Source: Mesorhizobium wenxiniae (GTDB lineage Bacteria > Pseudomonadota > Alphaproteobacteria > Rhizobiales > Rhizobiaceae). From it: DNA of 64,000 nucleotides. Numbering within the stretch: the stretch's first letter is position 1; each line of letters begins with the position of its first letter. The DNA is taken from assembly GCF_002284535.1 (NCBI RefSeq), contig NZ_NPKH01000039.1, forward strand, positions 62,001-126,000, written 5' to 3'. Position numbers and translations under genes: made by a program. Shown piece by piece: positions 16,765 to 26,065 of the stretch. Below the pieces are notes generated by a model. That model had not been told where the DNA came from, searched no databases, and saw nothing but the letters and a program-made list of their open reading frames with translations.

Positions 16765-17496
16765 ATGAAGCAGGCAGCCACCGCCAACAGTCTGCAACTC
16801 ACCGTCGTCGATTCCAAGCTGATGAAGCGGGTGTTCTACGTGTTCGCAGCGCTGGCAATGCTTTCGGTGGCGATCAGCCTTGGCGGCAAATGGCTCGGCC
16901 GCTCGATCGCCATGGCCGGATACACCGACGACACGACAATCCACGAGGTGGTGATCGGCAACAATGTCATCGCCGTGCCGGGCAATGTCATCCGCTTCGA
17001 CCAGGCCCGGCGCGACGGCATCGCCTCGCGGCTCGACCTCTATCTGCGCTATCCCGAGATGGACGGCTACAGCGAGGCCGCCCGCGACGATTTCAACCAC
17101 ACCGGATCGAGCAAGGACATCGTCTTCCTGTCGTTCGAACGGCAGATAATGTCGCGCGAGATGAGCGGCCGCTTCGCGCCGATCTACAGCGCCCTGATCG
17201 TCGAACCCGGCACGCCCGGCCCGGGCGGCACCACGCTCTACGGCTTCACCGAAAAATCAGGCTATTTCAACGAGGTGCTGGCGGTCGCCAATCGCCGGGG
17301 CAAGGACCCGTTCGTGGCCCGCTGCCTGAGCGGCCCGAGTGCTGCGCAATCGCTGGCGCCCTGCGAACGCGACATTCTGGTCGGCGACAGTCTCAGCCTC
17401 AGCTACCGCTTTCCCATGGAATTTCTAGGAAACTGGCAGGCGCTCGATGCAGCCATCGCCGCCGAGGCTGCGCGTATGCTGAAGACAGGGCGCTAA
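16765..17496 (+). CDS. Conserved membrane-anchored protein, unknown function
   Basis: A 243-residue protein with one N-terminal membrane helix (about residues 22-42, VFYVFAALAMLSVAISL) and a soluble, probably periplasmic domain. Conserved-looking stretches include IAVPGNVIRFDQARRDG, FLSFERQIMSREMSGRF and SGYFNEVLAV. Two cysteines (Cys202 and Cys216 region) could pair outside the cytoplasm. GGGGAT precedes ATG 16765. It is divergent from the small membrane protein; the gap contains GGGAC/GTCCCC palindromes. Confidence 0.72.
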   Translation: MKQAATANSLQLTVVDSKLMKRVFYVFAALAMLSVAISLGGKWLGRSIAMAGYTDDTTIHEVVIGNNVIAVPGNVIRFDQARRDGIASRLDLYLRYPEMDGYSEAARDDFNHTGSSKDIVFLSFERQIMSREMSGRFAPIYSALIVEPGTPGPGGTTLYGFTEKSGYFNEVLAVANRRGKDPFVARCLSGPSAAQSLAPCERDILVGDSLSLSYRFPMEFLGNWQALDAAIAAEAARMLKTGR

Positions 17497-17615
17497 CGCA
17501 TTGTGTCTGAAGGGATTATGTGACGCGCTTTGGGGACAAATCGCAAACGGCGGAGATTGGCGTCCCCTTCTCCGCCAGGGATAACGGCGCCTACCGGTAA
17601 CCGAGAACCCCCGAC

Positions 17616-17819
17616 TCAGGCCAGATCGATGTCGAGGATCGCCATCGAGAAGTTATAGTCGCCGTCGTCCTCGTCCTTGAAGACGATGCCGAGGAATTCG
17701 TCGCCCACATAGACCTCGGCCGAATCGTCCTTGCGCGGCCGCGCTTTCACTTCAAGCTTGGGGTTCTGGAAGACGCGCTTGAAATAAGCGTCCAGCTTTC
17801 TGATTTCGTCCGGCTTCAA
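17616..17819 (-). CDS. DUF3126 family protein
   Basis: A 67-residue acidic protein with the DUF3126 pattern: KPDEIRKLDAYFKRVFQNP, then AEVYVGDEFLGIVFKD and a DxD-rich end. The start is a TTG at 17819 with GGAGAAGAG about 6 bases upstream; no ATG is available in the right place. The protein is conserved across Rhizobiales but its role is unknown. In related genomes it commonly neighbours cysE, as here. Confidence 0.85.
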   Translation of the reverse strand: MKPDEIRKLDAYFKRVFQNPKLEVKARPRKDDSAEVYVGDEFLGIVFKDEDDGDYNFSMAILDIDLA

Positions 17820-17970
17820 AACTCTTCTCCGATCGTCGGTCTTGCTCGTTTGAGCGCGCTTCTGGCACGTCGACAATGGCGATGTAAAGGCGAGCCGACC
17901 GGATATGCGAGAACCGACAGGCGGCAGAGCCGGCAAACGGAGTTACGTTGCCCGCCCCGCGGACTTGAAA

Positions 17971-18822
17971 TCAGATATCGAAGCTGACGACGTGGTCCAT
18001 CGACTGCGATGGCAAAAGCTGGTCCATCTGCCGTGAAGGCTGGTCGCAGCCGGTCTCGCCGACGACACGAGCCGGCACGCCGGCAACCGTCTTGTTGTGC
18101 GGCACCGGCGACAGCACCACCGAGCCTGCCGCGATCTTCGAGCAATGGCCGACTTCGATGTTGCCGAGGATCTTGGCGCCGGCGCCGATCAGCACGCCGT
18201 AGCGGATCTTGGGATGGCGGTCGCCACCGGCCTTGCCGGTGCCGCCCAGCGTCACGCCGTGCAGGATCGACACGTCGTCCTCGATCACCGCCGTCTGGCC
18301 GACGACGAGGCCGGTGGCGTGGTCGAGGAAGATGCCCTTGCCGATGCGCGCGGCCGGGTTGATGTCAGTCTGGAACACCGAGGACGACCGGCTCTGCAGG
18401 TAGAGAGCGAAATCCTGGCGGCCCTGGTTCCACAGCCAATGTGCCAGCCGGTGGGTCTGGATGGCATGAAAGCCCTTGAAATAGAGCACCGGCATGATGA
18501 AGCGGTCGCAGGCCGGATCGCGATCATAATAGGCCTGGATGTCGACACGCACCGTCGACGACCAGTCCATGTCGTCGGCTGCCATCGCCTTGAATGTCTG
18601 GCGGATGAGATCGGAACCGATATCCTGATGGGCGAGCCGCTCAGCCAGCCGATGAATGACCGCCTCCTCCAGGCTTTCCTGGTTGAGGATGGTCGAATAG
18701 AGGAACGCCGCCAGCAGCGGATCGCGGTTGACCGCCTCCATCGCCTCGTCGCGGATCGAGCGCCAGATCGGGTCGATCGGCTCCACCATGGTCGGGCGGG
18801 CAATCGTAACACTGTTCATCAA
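17971..18822 (-). CDS. cysE: Serine O-acetyltransferase
   Basis: Makes O-acetylserine from serine and acetyl-CoA, the first committed step of cysteine synthesis. The N-terminal helical SATase domain (WRSIRDEAMEAVNRDPLLAAF) is followed by the left-handed beta-helix with DINPAARIGKGIFLDHATG, ILHGVTLGGTG and GAGAKILGNIEVG. The catalytic His is in the DHATG segment. Length (283 aa) is normal. The start may be ATG 18822 or the adjacent ATG 18819. A family A repeat lies in its upstream region. Confidence 0.95.
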   Translation of the reverse strand: MMNSVTIARPTMVEPIDPIWRSIRDEAMEAVNRDPLLAAFLYSTILNQESLEEAVIHRLAERLAHQDIGSDLIRQTFKAMAADDMDWSSTVRVDIQAYYDRDPACDRFIMPVLYFKGFHAIQTHRLAHWLWNQGRQDFALYLQSRSSSVFQTDINPAARIGKGIFLDHATGLVVGQTAVIEDDVSILHGVTLGGTGKAGGDRHPKIRYGVLIGAGAKILGNIEVGHCSKIAAGSVVLSPVPHNKTVAGVPARVVGETGCDQPSRQMDQLLPSQSMDHVVSFDI

Positions 18823-18865
18823 TGGTCTCCGGCTTGCCTGCTTGCGTATTCTCCGGTCGCATAAT

Positions 18866-18962
18866 GCGCATCGCGATCAAATTGATGCGCATTAAGCATC
18901 TGTTTTTGGGCATGTCGTTGTCCCAAAACCGCTGCGCACTTTTGCGCGACATGCTCTATAAG
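18866..18962. repeat. Two-hairpin dispersed repeat, family A, copy 3 (diverged first stem)
   Basis: The second stem and core are well kept (GGGCATGTCGTTGTCCCAAA, then GCGCGACATGC). The first stem is altered to GCGCATCG...TGATGCGC. It lies between divergent cysE and the HD-domain gene, so it may sit near promoters. Confidence 0.75.
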
Positions 18963-19040
18963 CCAGATCATAGCACGGTTGAACTCAATTTTCCTTAGTG
19001 CTTTGTCAAATGGATTTGGTTCACGGAAATTCAAGCGGCC

Positions 19041-19658
19041 ATGGAAGACGAACCCTTGATCGACGAATCGCTGAAGCACGAGCTTTCCGCGCTCTATCAG
19101 GCCGACGACCGCCACTATCACGGCCTTGCCCATATCGAGGCGATGATGGTGTTGGCCGCCGGCTATAGGGCATCCCTGCACGATCCCGAGGCGGTCAAGG
19201 CGGCGATCTGGTTCCACGATGCCATCTATGACAGCCGAGCCAAGGACAATGAGGCGAGGAGTGCCGCCCTTGCCGAGAAAAAACTCGCCGGCCGCTCGGA
19301 TACGGAGCGCCTGGACCGCATCGCAGCGATGATCATCGCCACCGCCACGCATGAATTGCCGCACTTTGACGACGAGAATGCCGTCCGCGACGCAGCGCTG
19401 TTCCTCGATATGGACCTGGCAATCCTGGGTGCGACGCCGGATGCGTTCGACGCCTATGAACAGGCAGTTCGCCGCGAATATGGCTGGGTGGAAGAGCCAA
19501 TGTGGCGTGCCGGCCGCAGTGCGGTTCTGAAGAGTTTCCTCGCCCGCCCGCATATCTTTCACACCGAGGAGTTCCGGCAGCGGTTCGAGGTTCAGGCTCG
19601 GCAAAACATGGCGCGTTCGCTCAAGGCGCTCGGGCTAGCTGAGTCCAAACAGGCGTAG
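19041..19658 (+). CDS. HD-superfamily metal-dependent hydrolase
   Basis: A 205-residue cytoplasmic protein with an HD-type fold. Likely metal ligands are in HYHGLAHIEAM (residues about 25-35), WFHDAIYD (about 57-64, the HD pair) and DMDLAILG (about 127-134). It resembles the conserved predicted HD hydrolases in proteobacteria whose substrate is unknown, probably a phosphoester. The C-terminal RPHIFHTEEFRQRFE tail is typical of this subgroup. It is monocistronic and divergent from cysE. Confidence 0.85.
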   Translation: MEDEPLIDESLKHELSALYQADDRHYHGLAHIEAMMVLAAGYRASLHDPEAVKAAIWFHDAIYDSRAKDNEARSAALAEKKLAGRSDTERLDRIAAMIIATATHELPHFDDENAVRDAALFLDMDLAILGATPDAFDAYEQAVRREYGWVEEPMWRAGRSAVLKSFLARPHIFHTEEFRQRFEVQARQNMARSLKALGLAESKQA

Positions 19659-19691
19659 TTATAAGCATCCATACGCTGCGCATCGATGCAC

Positions 19692-20459
19692 TCACAGCGG
19701 ATTTTCGGCATAGAATTCCAGCACCCGCTGCTTGAAGGTCTTGTCGCCGACGGCCAACATGTGGTCGCGGCCCTCGATGTGAAAGGCCCTGGCGTTCGGC
19801 ATCAAGGCGGCCAGTTCGTCGGGCGAACCGCCGATATCGTCCTTGGTGCCGACGGCAATCAACGTCGGCTGGGCAATGCGCGCAATGTCGGCCTCGGCCA
19901 GCAATTCCCGCGAGGTGGCAATGCAGGCAGCCAGCGCCCGGCGGTCGCTGCGTGTCTGGTCGGCGAAGGCGCGAAACGAGCGGCCGCGCGGATGGCTGGC
20001 GGCATCAGGATCTTCGGCCAGAAGGGCGGCGGCGATCGGATCCCAGTCGCCGACGCCGTCGACCATGCCGACGCCGAGACCGCCGAAGACCAGCGTCGCC
20101 ACCTTGTCCGGATCGGAAAGCGCCAGGAAGGCCGATATCCGCGCGCCCATCGAATAGCCTATGACATGGGCGCGTTCGATGCCGAGATGGGTCAGCAACG
20201 CTGCCCCGTCGGAAGCCATTTTTGCGGGGGTATAATCGGCCTCTTCATAGCTCTTCGACGAGGCGCCATGGCCGCGATTGTCGAAGGCGATGGCGCGGTA
20301 GCCGGCATCGTTAAGCGCCTTGAACCAGCCGGGCGACACCCAGTTGACGTAATGGGTCGAGGCAAAGCCATGGATCATGAGCACCGGATCGCCCTGCCCC
20401 GATGCCGGCTGGCGGTCGAGGAAGGCAAGATCAAAACCGTCATGGCAGAAAAACTGCAT
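19692..20459 (-). CDS. Alpha/beta-hydrolase fold protein
   Basis: A 255-residue cytoplasmic hydrolase. The nucleophile elbow is GYSMGA (Ser103); HGFAS (residues 30-34) supplies the oxyanion hole, and GRDHM near residue 231 gives the catalytic His. The FDNRGHGASSK segment is typical of the esterase/epoxide-hydrolase branch. Substrate unknown. The upstream DUF192 gene on the same strand is 20 bases away, so they form a two-gene operon. Confidence 0.88.
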   Translation of the reverse strand: MQFFCHDGFDLAFLDRQPASGQGDPVLMIHGFASTHYVNWVSPGWFKALNDAGYRAIAFDNRGHGASSKSYEEADYTPAKMASDGAALLTHLGIERAHVIGYSMGARISAFLALSDPDKVATLVFGGLGVGMVDGVGDWDPIAAALLAEDPDAASHPRGRSFRAFADQTRSDRRALAACIATSRELLAEADIARIAQPTLIAVGTKDDIGGSPDELAALMPNARAFHIEGRDHMLAVGDKTFKQRVLEFYAENPL

Positions 20460-20479
20460 CTGCGCCGGATCCTGCGCGT

Positions 20480-20992
20480 TCAGTTATGCGCAGTGCCGAT
20501 TGCCGGGTGGCGCAACAAATCGCCGTCCTCAATGCCGCCCCTGGCGGCGGTGCCCGCCTTGAGCTCGAGCACGAAGCGAACCGGCTCGCCAGGCGAGATC
20601 ATCGCCTCGGATTGCGGCTCGCCTTGCTTGATTGCCCGGATCCTGCCGTCCTGACCGACAAAGATCAGGTCGAGCGGCATCGGCGTGTTCTTCATCCAGA
20701 AGCTCACATCCCGAGGCTCCTCGAACACAAACAGCATGCCATGATCGTCGGCCATCTCCTCGCGAAACATCAGGCCGGCCTCGCGCTCGGCGGAGGTGTC
20801 GGCGATTTCGACGGAGAAAGAGCGTTCGCCGGCTTTCGTCACAGCGACCAGCGGCTGCGGGTCGACGGCAAGGACCATAGCTCGGCGGTCTGCCGAAGCC
20901 GGTTGCTGCGAATGGAAGAAAGCGCCTGTGGCGATGACAAAAGCGATCGCGGCGCAGACTACGCCTGTTGTCAGCCAGTTCCTGTAAGTCAT
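20480..20992 (-). CDS. DUF192 exported protein
   Basis: A 170-residue protein with an N-terminal signal anchor (residues about 7-27) and a DUF192 domain: TSAEREAGLMFRE, GMLFVFEEPRDVSFWMKNT, PLDLIFVGQDGRI. DUF192 proteins are small periplasmic or extracytoplasmic beta-barrels of unknown biochemical role. It is the first gene of a pair with the alpha/beta hydrolase downstream. Confidence 0.9.
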   Translation of the reverse strand: MTYRNWLTTGVVCAAIAFVIATGAFFHSQQPASADRRAMVLAVDPQPLVAVTKAGERSFSVEIADTSAEREAGLMFREEMADDHGMLFVFEEPRDVSFWMKNTPMPLDLIFVGQDGRIRAIKQGEPQSEAMISPGEPVRFVLELKAGTAARGGIEDGDLLRHPAIGTAHN

Positions 20993-21014
20993 TCAGAATC
21001 CTCGGCCATCGCCC

Positions 21015-21108
21015 TAGACCATGATCCGAACCTACGGTTCGAAAAAGATCATGGTCAAGCAGAAAGCACTAGGTCGCATCCCGATTCGATCGGGATGGAA
21101 CCTAGTGG
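21015..21108. repeat. Two-palindrome intergenic element, single copy here
   Basis: The first palindrome is GACCATGATC (near 21018) with GATCATGGTC (near 21049), enclosing CGAACC-TAC-GGTTCG. The second runs CACTAGGT (21068) to ACCTAGTG, enclosing ATCCCGATTCGATCGGGAT. The right edge overlaps the end of the cold-shock gene and supplies its TAG stop. Confidence 0.75.
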
Positions 21109-21698
21109 GAGACCGGCAAGGTACCCATATCCGGGTGAATTTCGGCAGCCATAAGGCCTTTGTCGCCGCGCCCGAAGCGGACCAGCACGACCTGCCCGGG
21201 CCGGAGCTCGGTAATGCCGTAACGGCGCAGGGTCTCCATGTGGACGAAAATGTCCTCGGTGCCCTCGCCTCGGGTCAGGAAACCGAACCCCTTGGTGCGG
21301 TTGAACCATTTCACCAGTGCCCGTTCGAGGCCGCTTTCCGGCGTCACCGAGACGTGGGTGCGCTGCTCCTGCATCTCCGCCGGATGGGTCGCCGTGGTGA
21401 GATCCATGGAGAGCACGCGGAACGCCTGCAATCCGCGCTCACCTTGCTTGACCAGGCAGACGACGCGCGCACCTTCCAAGGCGGTCTGGAAACCGTCCTT
21501 TCGAAGGCATGTCACATGGAGGAGAATATCGCCGGAAGAGCCGTCATCGGGAAGAATGAAACCGTAGCCCTTGGCCACGTCGAACCATTTGATGGCGCCC
21601 GCAACCTCGACAAGATCGGCAGCGTCGCCGCTCCCGTCTCTTTGCAAGGCGTCGTGACCGGTTCCGTCCCGCCCCATGAAAGAGGCTTTTTCCCCCAT
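21102..21698 (-). CDS. Protein with two cold-shock domains
   Basis: About 198 residues with two CSD modules. The first has GAIKWFDVAKGYGFILPDDG with DILLHV; the second has ALVKWFNRTKGFGFLTRGEG with DIFVHMETL. Both keep the RNP-1-like (KGYGFI, KGFGFL) and RNP-2-like (ILLHV, IFVHM) strands for single-stranded nucleic acid binding. Doubled CSD proteins are common in Rhizobiales. ATG 21698 is preferred, with GGGGG upstream. The stop codon lies inside a palindromic repeat. Confidence 0.9.
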   Translation of the reverse strand: MGEKASFMGRDGTGHDALQRDGSGDAADLVEVAGAIKWFDVAKGYGFILPDDGSSGDILLHVTCLRKDGFQTALEGARVVCLVKQGERGLQAFRVLSMDLTTATHPAEMQEQRTHVSVTPESGLERALVKWFNRTKGFGFLTRGEGTEDIFVHMETLRRYGITELRPGQVVLVRFGRGDKGLMAAEIHPDMGTLPVSH

Positions 21699-21915
21699 AA
21701 GAACGCCCCCTTTTTCCAAGAATACCGCAACTGATTCTTGGCGTTAGATTAACACTGCCGCTTCCGGTGTGTGCAAGACCTGAGCTGTCTTTTTTCACGG
21801 TTCATTGCAGGGATACCGGATTTGTTGTTTGCCAACACGACCGGTTATCGGGAATTGCCCTTTGGCCGGGTGGCCCCTATGTTCCGCCGCAACGCAAACG
21901 TTTCGAGGAAATCAC

Positions 21916-22356
21916 ATGCGCTATCTCCACACCATGGTCCGTGTCGCCGACATCGATGCCTCGCTCGATTTCTACTGCAACAAGCTTGGCCTCAAGGAAG
22001 TGCGCCGCCACGAAAACGAACAGGGGCGCTACACGCTGATCTTCCTCGCCGCGCCCGAAGACGAGCAAAGCGATATCGCCGACAAGGCGCCGCTGATCGA
22101 GCTCACCTACAATTGGGATCCGGAAGACTACAAGGGCGGCCGCAATTTCGGCCACCTCGCCTACGAGGTCGACGACATCTACGCCACCTGCCAGCAGCTG
22201 ATGGACAAGGGTGTCACCATCAATAGGCCGCCGCGCGACGGCAACATGGCCTTCGTCAAGTCGCCGGACGGCATTTCGATCGAGCTTTTGCAGAAAGGCC
22301 CGGCCAAGGCCAAGGCCGAGCCCTGGGCGTCGATGCCGAACACCGGAAGCTGGTAA
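21916..22356 (+). CDS. gloA: Lactoylglutathione lyase (glyoxalase I)
   Basis: Converts the methylglyoxal-glutathione hemithioacetal to S-lactoylglutathione. 146 residues with the four metal ligands of the Ni/Zn family: His5 (YLHTMVRV), Glu62 (LIELTYNW), His80 (FGHLAYEV) and Glu123 (SIELLQ). GAGGAAA lies 5 bases upstream of ATG 21916. It is followed after about 130 bases by a DUF2218 gene in the same direction. Confidence 0.95.
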   Translation: MRYLHTMVRVADIDASLDFYCNKLGLKEVRRHENEQGRYTLIFLAAPEDEQSDIADKAPLIELTYNWDPEDYKGGRNFGHLAYEVDDIYATCQQLMDKGVTINRPPRDGNMAFVKSPDGISIELLQKGPAKAKAEPWASMPNTGSW

Positions 22357-22487
22357 CCCATCACAAGATCGAGGGCGGGTACGACCGAGCCGGACATTTT
22401 ATGGCGTTTCTCGAGATCGCGCCTATCTGTCCGGCGATCACGCCTGCTTCCGAAATTGGCGCATCTTGCCTTAGGAGAAATCCATTC

Positions 22488-22781
22488 ATGCCGACCAGCC
22501 ATGTCGATGTCGCCACTGAACATGCGAGCCGTTATCTGCAGCAGCTATGCAAGCATTGGGCGCACAAGTTTCCGGTCGAGTTCGATCCGAACCACGGCAC
22601 GATCGACCTCTCACTGGGCCGTGCGGTTCTCGATGCCGATGCCGCAGCGCTGCATATCGCGGTAACCGCTGACGAAGCCGGCTCGTTGGAGCGCCTGGAA
22701 ACGGTCGTCGCCGACCACATCAAACGCTTCGCTTTCCGCGAAGAGCTGATCTTCGATTGGAAAAGGGCCTCGGCAGCGTAG
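22488..22781 (+). CDS. DUF2218 family protein
   Basis: A 97-residue cytoplasmic protein matching DUF2218: ASRYLQQLCKHWAHKFPVEF, then a beta-rich middle and DHIKRFAFREELIFDW at the C-terminus. In other bacteria these genes often accompany siderophore or metal transport genes; none is seen here. TAGGAGAAA upstream of ATG 22488 supports the start. It converges on DUF1697. Confidence 0.87.
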   Translation: MPTSHVDVATEHASRYLQQLCKHWAHKFPVEFDPNHGTIDLSLGRAVLDADAAALHIAVTADEAGSLERLETVVADHIKRFAFREELIFDWKRASAA

Positions 22782-22791
22782 GCGACCACGT

Positions 22792-23346
<555 letters not shown>

Positions 23347-23356
23347 ATTCGGGCGC

Positions 23357-24613
23357 TCAAATGATGAACCCGGCGAGCGTCTCGTTGTCGGTGATGTCCT
23401 GATACTGAACGCCCTCGGCCTCGAAATTCGCGTTGAGCAGCTCGAAATTGCGGCGATCCTTGGTTTCGATGCCGATCAGCACCGAACCGAAATTGCGCGC
23501 CGATTTCTTCAAATATTCGAAGCGGGCAATGTCGTCGTCAGGCCCCAGCAATTCGAGAAAGTCGCGCAGCGCGCCCGGCCGCTGCGGAAAGCGGATGATG
23601 AAGTACTTCTTCAGCCCCTCGAAACGCAGCGCCCTTTCCTTCACATCCGGCAGCCGCTCGAAATCGAAATTGCCGCCCGACACCACCGCGACGATGGTCT
23701 TGTCCCTAATTTCCTTCTTCGAAAAATCCTTGAGCGCGTCGATCGCCAATGCGCCGGCCGGCTCCAGCACTACGCCTTCGACATTCAGCATCTCGATCAT
23801 GGTCGCGCAGAGCCGGTTTTCCGGGATCAGCCGCACGGCCTCAGCGGCAAACTTCCTGAGGTGCCGCAACGGTTCGCGGCCGATCTCGGCCACCGCCGCG
23901 CCGTCGACGAAATTGTCGACCCTGGCGAGCTTGATGCGCTTGCCGGTGGCGAGGCTCTCGCTGAGGCTTGGCGCGCCGGCCGGCTCGCAGAAGACGAAGC
24001 GCGTGTCGCGGCGCTGGTCGGCGAAATAATGCGTCACACCCGCAGCCAGACCGCCGCCGCCGACCGGAAGCATGATGATGTCGGGCATCCGCGCGCCCGG
24101 CATCTGGCCTGATATTTCGTAGGCGACGGTCGCCTGCCCCTCGATGATGTCCTTGTGGTCGAACGGCGGCACCATGTGCGCGCCGGCGCTTTCGGTGAAT
24201 TCGAAGGCGGCGCGGTAACAGTCGTCGAAAAAGTCGCCGATCAGCCTGATCTCGACGAATTCGCCGCCGAACAGCCGCGTCTTATCGATTTTCTGCTGTG
24301 GCGTCGTCACTGGCATGAACACCACACCTTGTCTGCCGAAATGACGGCAGACGAAGGCAAAGCCCTGCGCATGGTTGCCGGCGGAAGCGCAGACGAACAG
24401 TTCGGCGTCGTTGCCGGCGTCGAGCGCCTTGCGGAAGAAATTGAACGCGCCCCTGATCTTGTAGGAGCGCACCGGCGACAGGTCCTCGCGCTTCAGCAGC
24501 ACGCGCGCCCCGGTCTTCTTCGACAGGTAATCGTTTTCCTGCAGTGGTGTTTCCGGGAAAATCTCGCGGATCGCGGCGGCAGCGGCAGCGACGCGGGAGG
24601 AGAAACTGGTCAT
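23357..24613 (-). CDS. ilvA: Threonine ammonia-lyase (threonine dehydratase)
   Basis: PLP enzyme giving 2-oxobutanoate from threonine for isoleucine synthesis. The PLP lysine lies in VRSYKIRGA near residue 52; CASAGNHAQGFA and the glycine-rich PVGGGGLAAG loop bind the cofactor phosphate. A C-terminal ACT-like domain of the short type (about residues 325-400; KKYFIIRFPQRPGALRDFLEL) points to regulation. 418 aa from ATG 24613, which has GGGGTG about 9 bases upstream; a GTG 12 bases earlier is also possible. Confidence 0.93.
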   Translation of the reverse strand: MTSFSSRVAAAAAAIREIFPETPLQENDYLSKKTGARVLLKREDLSPVRSYKIRGAFNFFRKALDAGNDAELFVCASAGNHAQGFAFVCRHFGRQGVVFMPVTTPQQKIDKTRLFGGEFVEIRLIGDFFDDCYRAAFEFTESAGAHMVPPFDHKDIIEGQATVAYEISGQMPGARMPDIIMLPVGGGGLAAGVTHYFADQRRDTRFVFCEPAGAPSLSESLATGKRIKLARVDNFVDGAAVAEIGREPLRHLRKFAAEAVRLIPENRLCATMIEMLNVEGVVLEPAGALAIDALKDFSKKEIRDKTIVAVVSGGNFDFERLPDVKERALRFEGLKKYFIIRFPQRPGALRDFLELLGPDDDIARFEYLKKSARNFGSVLIGIETKDRRNFELLNANFEAEGVQYQDITDNETLAGFII

Positions 24614-24850
24614 CGGAAAAATCACCCCGAATCGTCTGTGGTCTTCGCGTGCGATTGTCGGTCACGAAGCTAGCACACGCCGTACGTGTTTGATCAGGGC
24701 AATCGTTCTGGCTTTCGTGCAACAGTGCTTGACTGTCGCAAGGCGCTGAGCGCAATTCGGCTGGATATGACTTACTTCTGCCGCACTTCGACTGTCCGGG
24801 AGGGGTTCGCGGAGGTTGGATAGCCTTTTCGGCCGGAGTGGACTCTAGAG

Positions 24851-25918
24851 TTGAAGAAGATTTGTATCCTTGTCCTTACCTTGCTCGTTGCCGGCTGTGG
24901 CGGCCGGCAAACCGAGGAACTGCTCGGCAGCGCCATGGTCTCCGCGCCGGTGACGGAAATCGCCGGCAACCACAGCATCTTCATCGCCACGACGCGCAAG
25001 CGCTCCGACGATCCCAGCAAGGTTTTCGACCGTGAGCGCTCGGCCACGCTGAACTATGCCCGCGCCAACGTCACCGTGCCGGGGACCCACGAAACCGGTC
25101 GGATCGAGCGGCGTTCGCGCGGCAAGTCGAACGACCCGGCCAAATACTTCATGGCCTCCGACGTCGTCGGCTACGACACCGCGCCGAAATTCTCCAGCGC
25201 GCTCAGCACCGACATCGCCGCGCGCGGCGGCCGCGTCATGGTCTTCGTCCACGGCTACAACACCGGTTTCGACGCCGCCGTCTACCGCGTCACCCAGATC
25301 GCCCATGATTCCGGCTACCCGGGCACGCCGGTGCTGTTTTCCTGGGCGTCAGGCGCCAAGACCAGGGACTATGTCTACGACAGGGAAAGCGCCAGTGCTG
25401 CCCGCGACCAGCTGGAAGTGACGTTGAGGATGCTCGCGCAGACCGGCGCGCGGCGCATCGACATCGTCGCGCATTCGCTGGGAACCTGGGTTACCATGGA
25501 AGCGCTGCGCCAGCTCGCCATCAACGGCGACCGCGATCTCGGCGGCAAGCTCGGCGACGTCGTGCTGGCCTCGCCCGACATCGATGTCGACGTGTTCAAG
25601 AGCCAGATGCGCCGCTACGGCAAGCCGAACAAGCCATTCATCCTGCTCCTGTCCGACGACGACCGGGCGCTGCGGCTCTCCGGCCTGATCGCCGGCTCGC
25701 GGCCGCGCGTCGGCGACTACAAGGACGCCGCCGACCTCGCCGACTATGGCGTGAGCGTTGTCGATCTCTCCAGCGTCAAGGGATCGGACCGTTTCAACCA
25801 CACCAAATTTGCCGACAACCCCGAGCTGGTGAAGATGATCGGCCAGCGGCTGCGCGAGGATGACGGATTTGCCAGCGACCGCGAGGTAACCGACCGCATC
25901 AGCCTGCTCGGACAGTGA
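24851..25918 (+). CDS. Lipoprotein alpha/beta hydrolase (DUF900), paralogue 1
   Basis: 355 residues with a lipoprotein signal peptide (LLVAGC, lipid-modified Cys16) and a DUF900-type alpha/beta hydrolase domain. The nucleophile elbow is AHSLGTW, the oxyanion region VFVHGYNTGF, and a C-terminal His lies in DRFNHTKF. IFIATTRKRSDDPSKVF near residue 43 is a hallmark of this family. Expected to be anchored in the envelope. Substrate unknown. The start is TTG 24851. It is followed by a close paralogue in the same direction. Confidence 0.88.
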   Translation: MKKICILVLTLLVAGCGGRQTEELLGSAMVSAPVTEIAGNHSIFIATTRKRSDDPSKVFDRERSATLNYARANVTVPGTHETGRIERRSRGKSNDPAKYFMASDVVGYDTAPKFSSALSTDIAARGGRVMVFVHGYNTGFDAAVYRVTQIAHDSGYPGTPVLFSWASGAKTRDYVYDRESASAARDQLEVTLRMLAQTGARRIDIVAHSLGTWVTMEALRQLAINGDRDLGGKLGDVVLASPDIDVDVFKSQMRRYGKPNKPFILLLSDDDRALRLSGLIAGSRPRVGDYKDAADLADYGVSVVDLSSVKGSDRFNHTKFADNPELVKMIGQRLREDDGFASDREVTDRISLLGQ

Positions 25919-26065
25919 GGTGCGTTCCACGCCCTGTTACTTTCGTCGTGCGTGTTCACGGTTGCGGCACCATCGAATCACTTTCAACTGGACCGGGCCG
26001 GACCTTGGCTTTATCGAAATAGCGAGCGACGTCACCAGCTTGACGTCCCCCTTGCGGGAGCCTGC

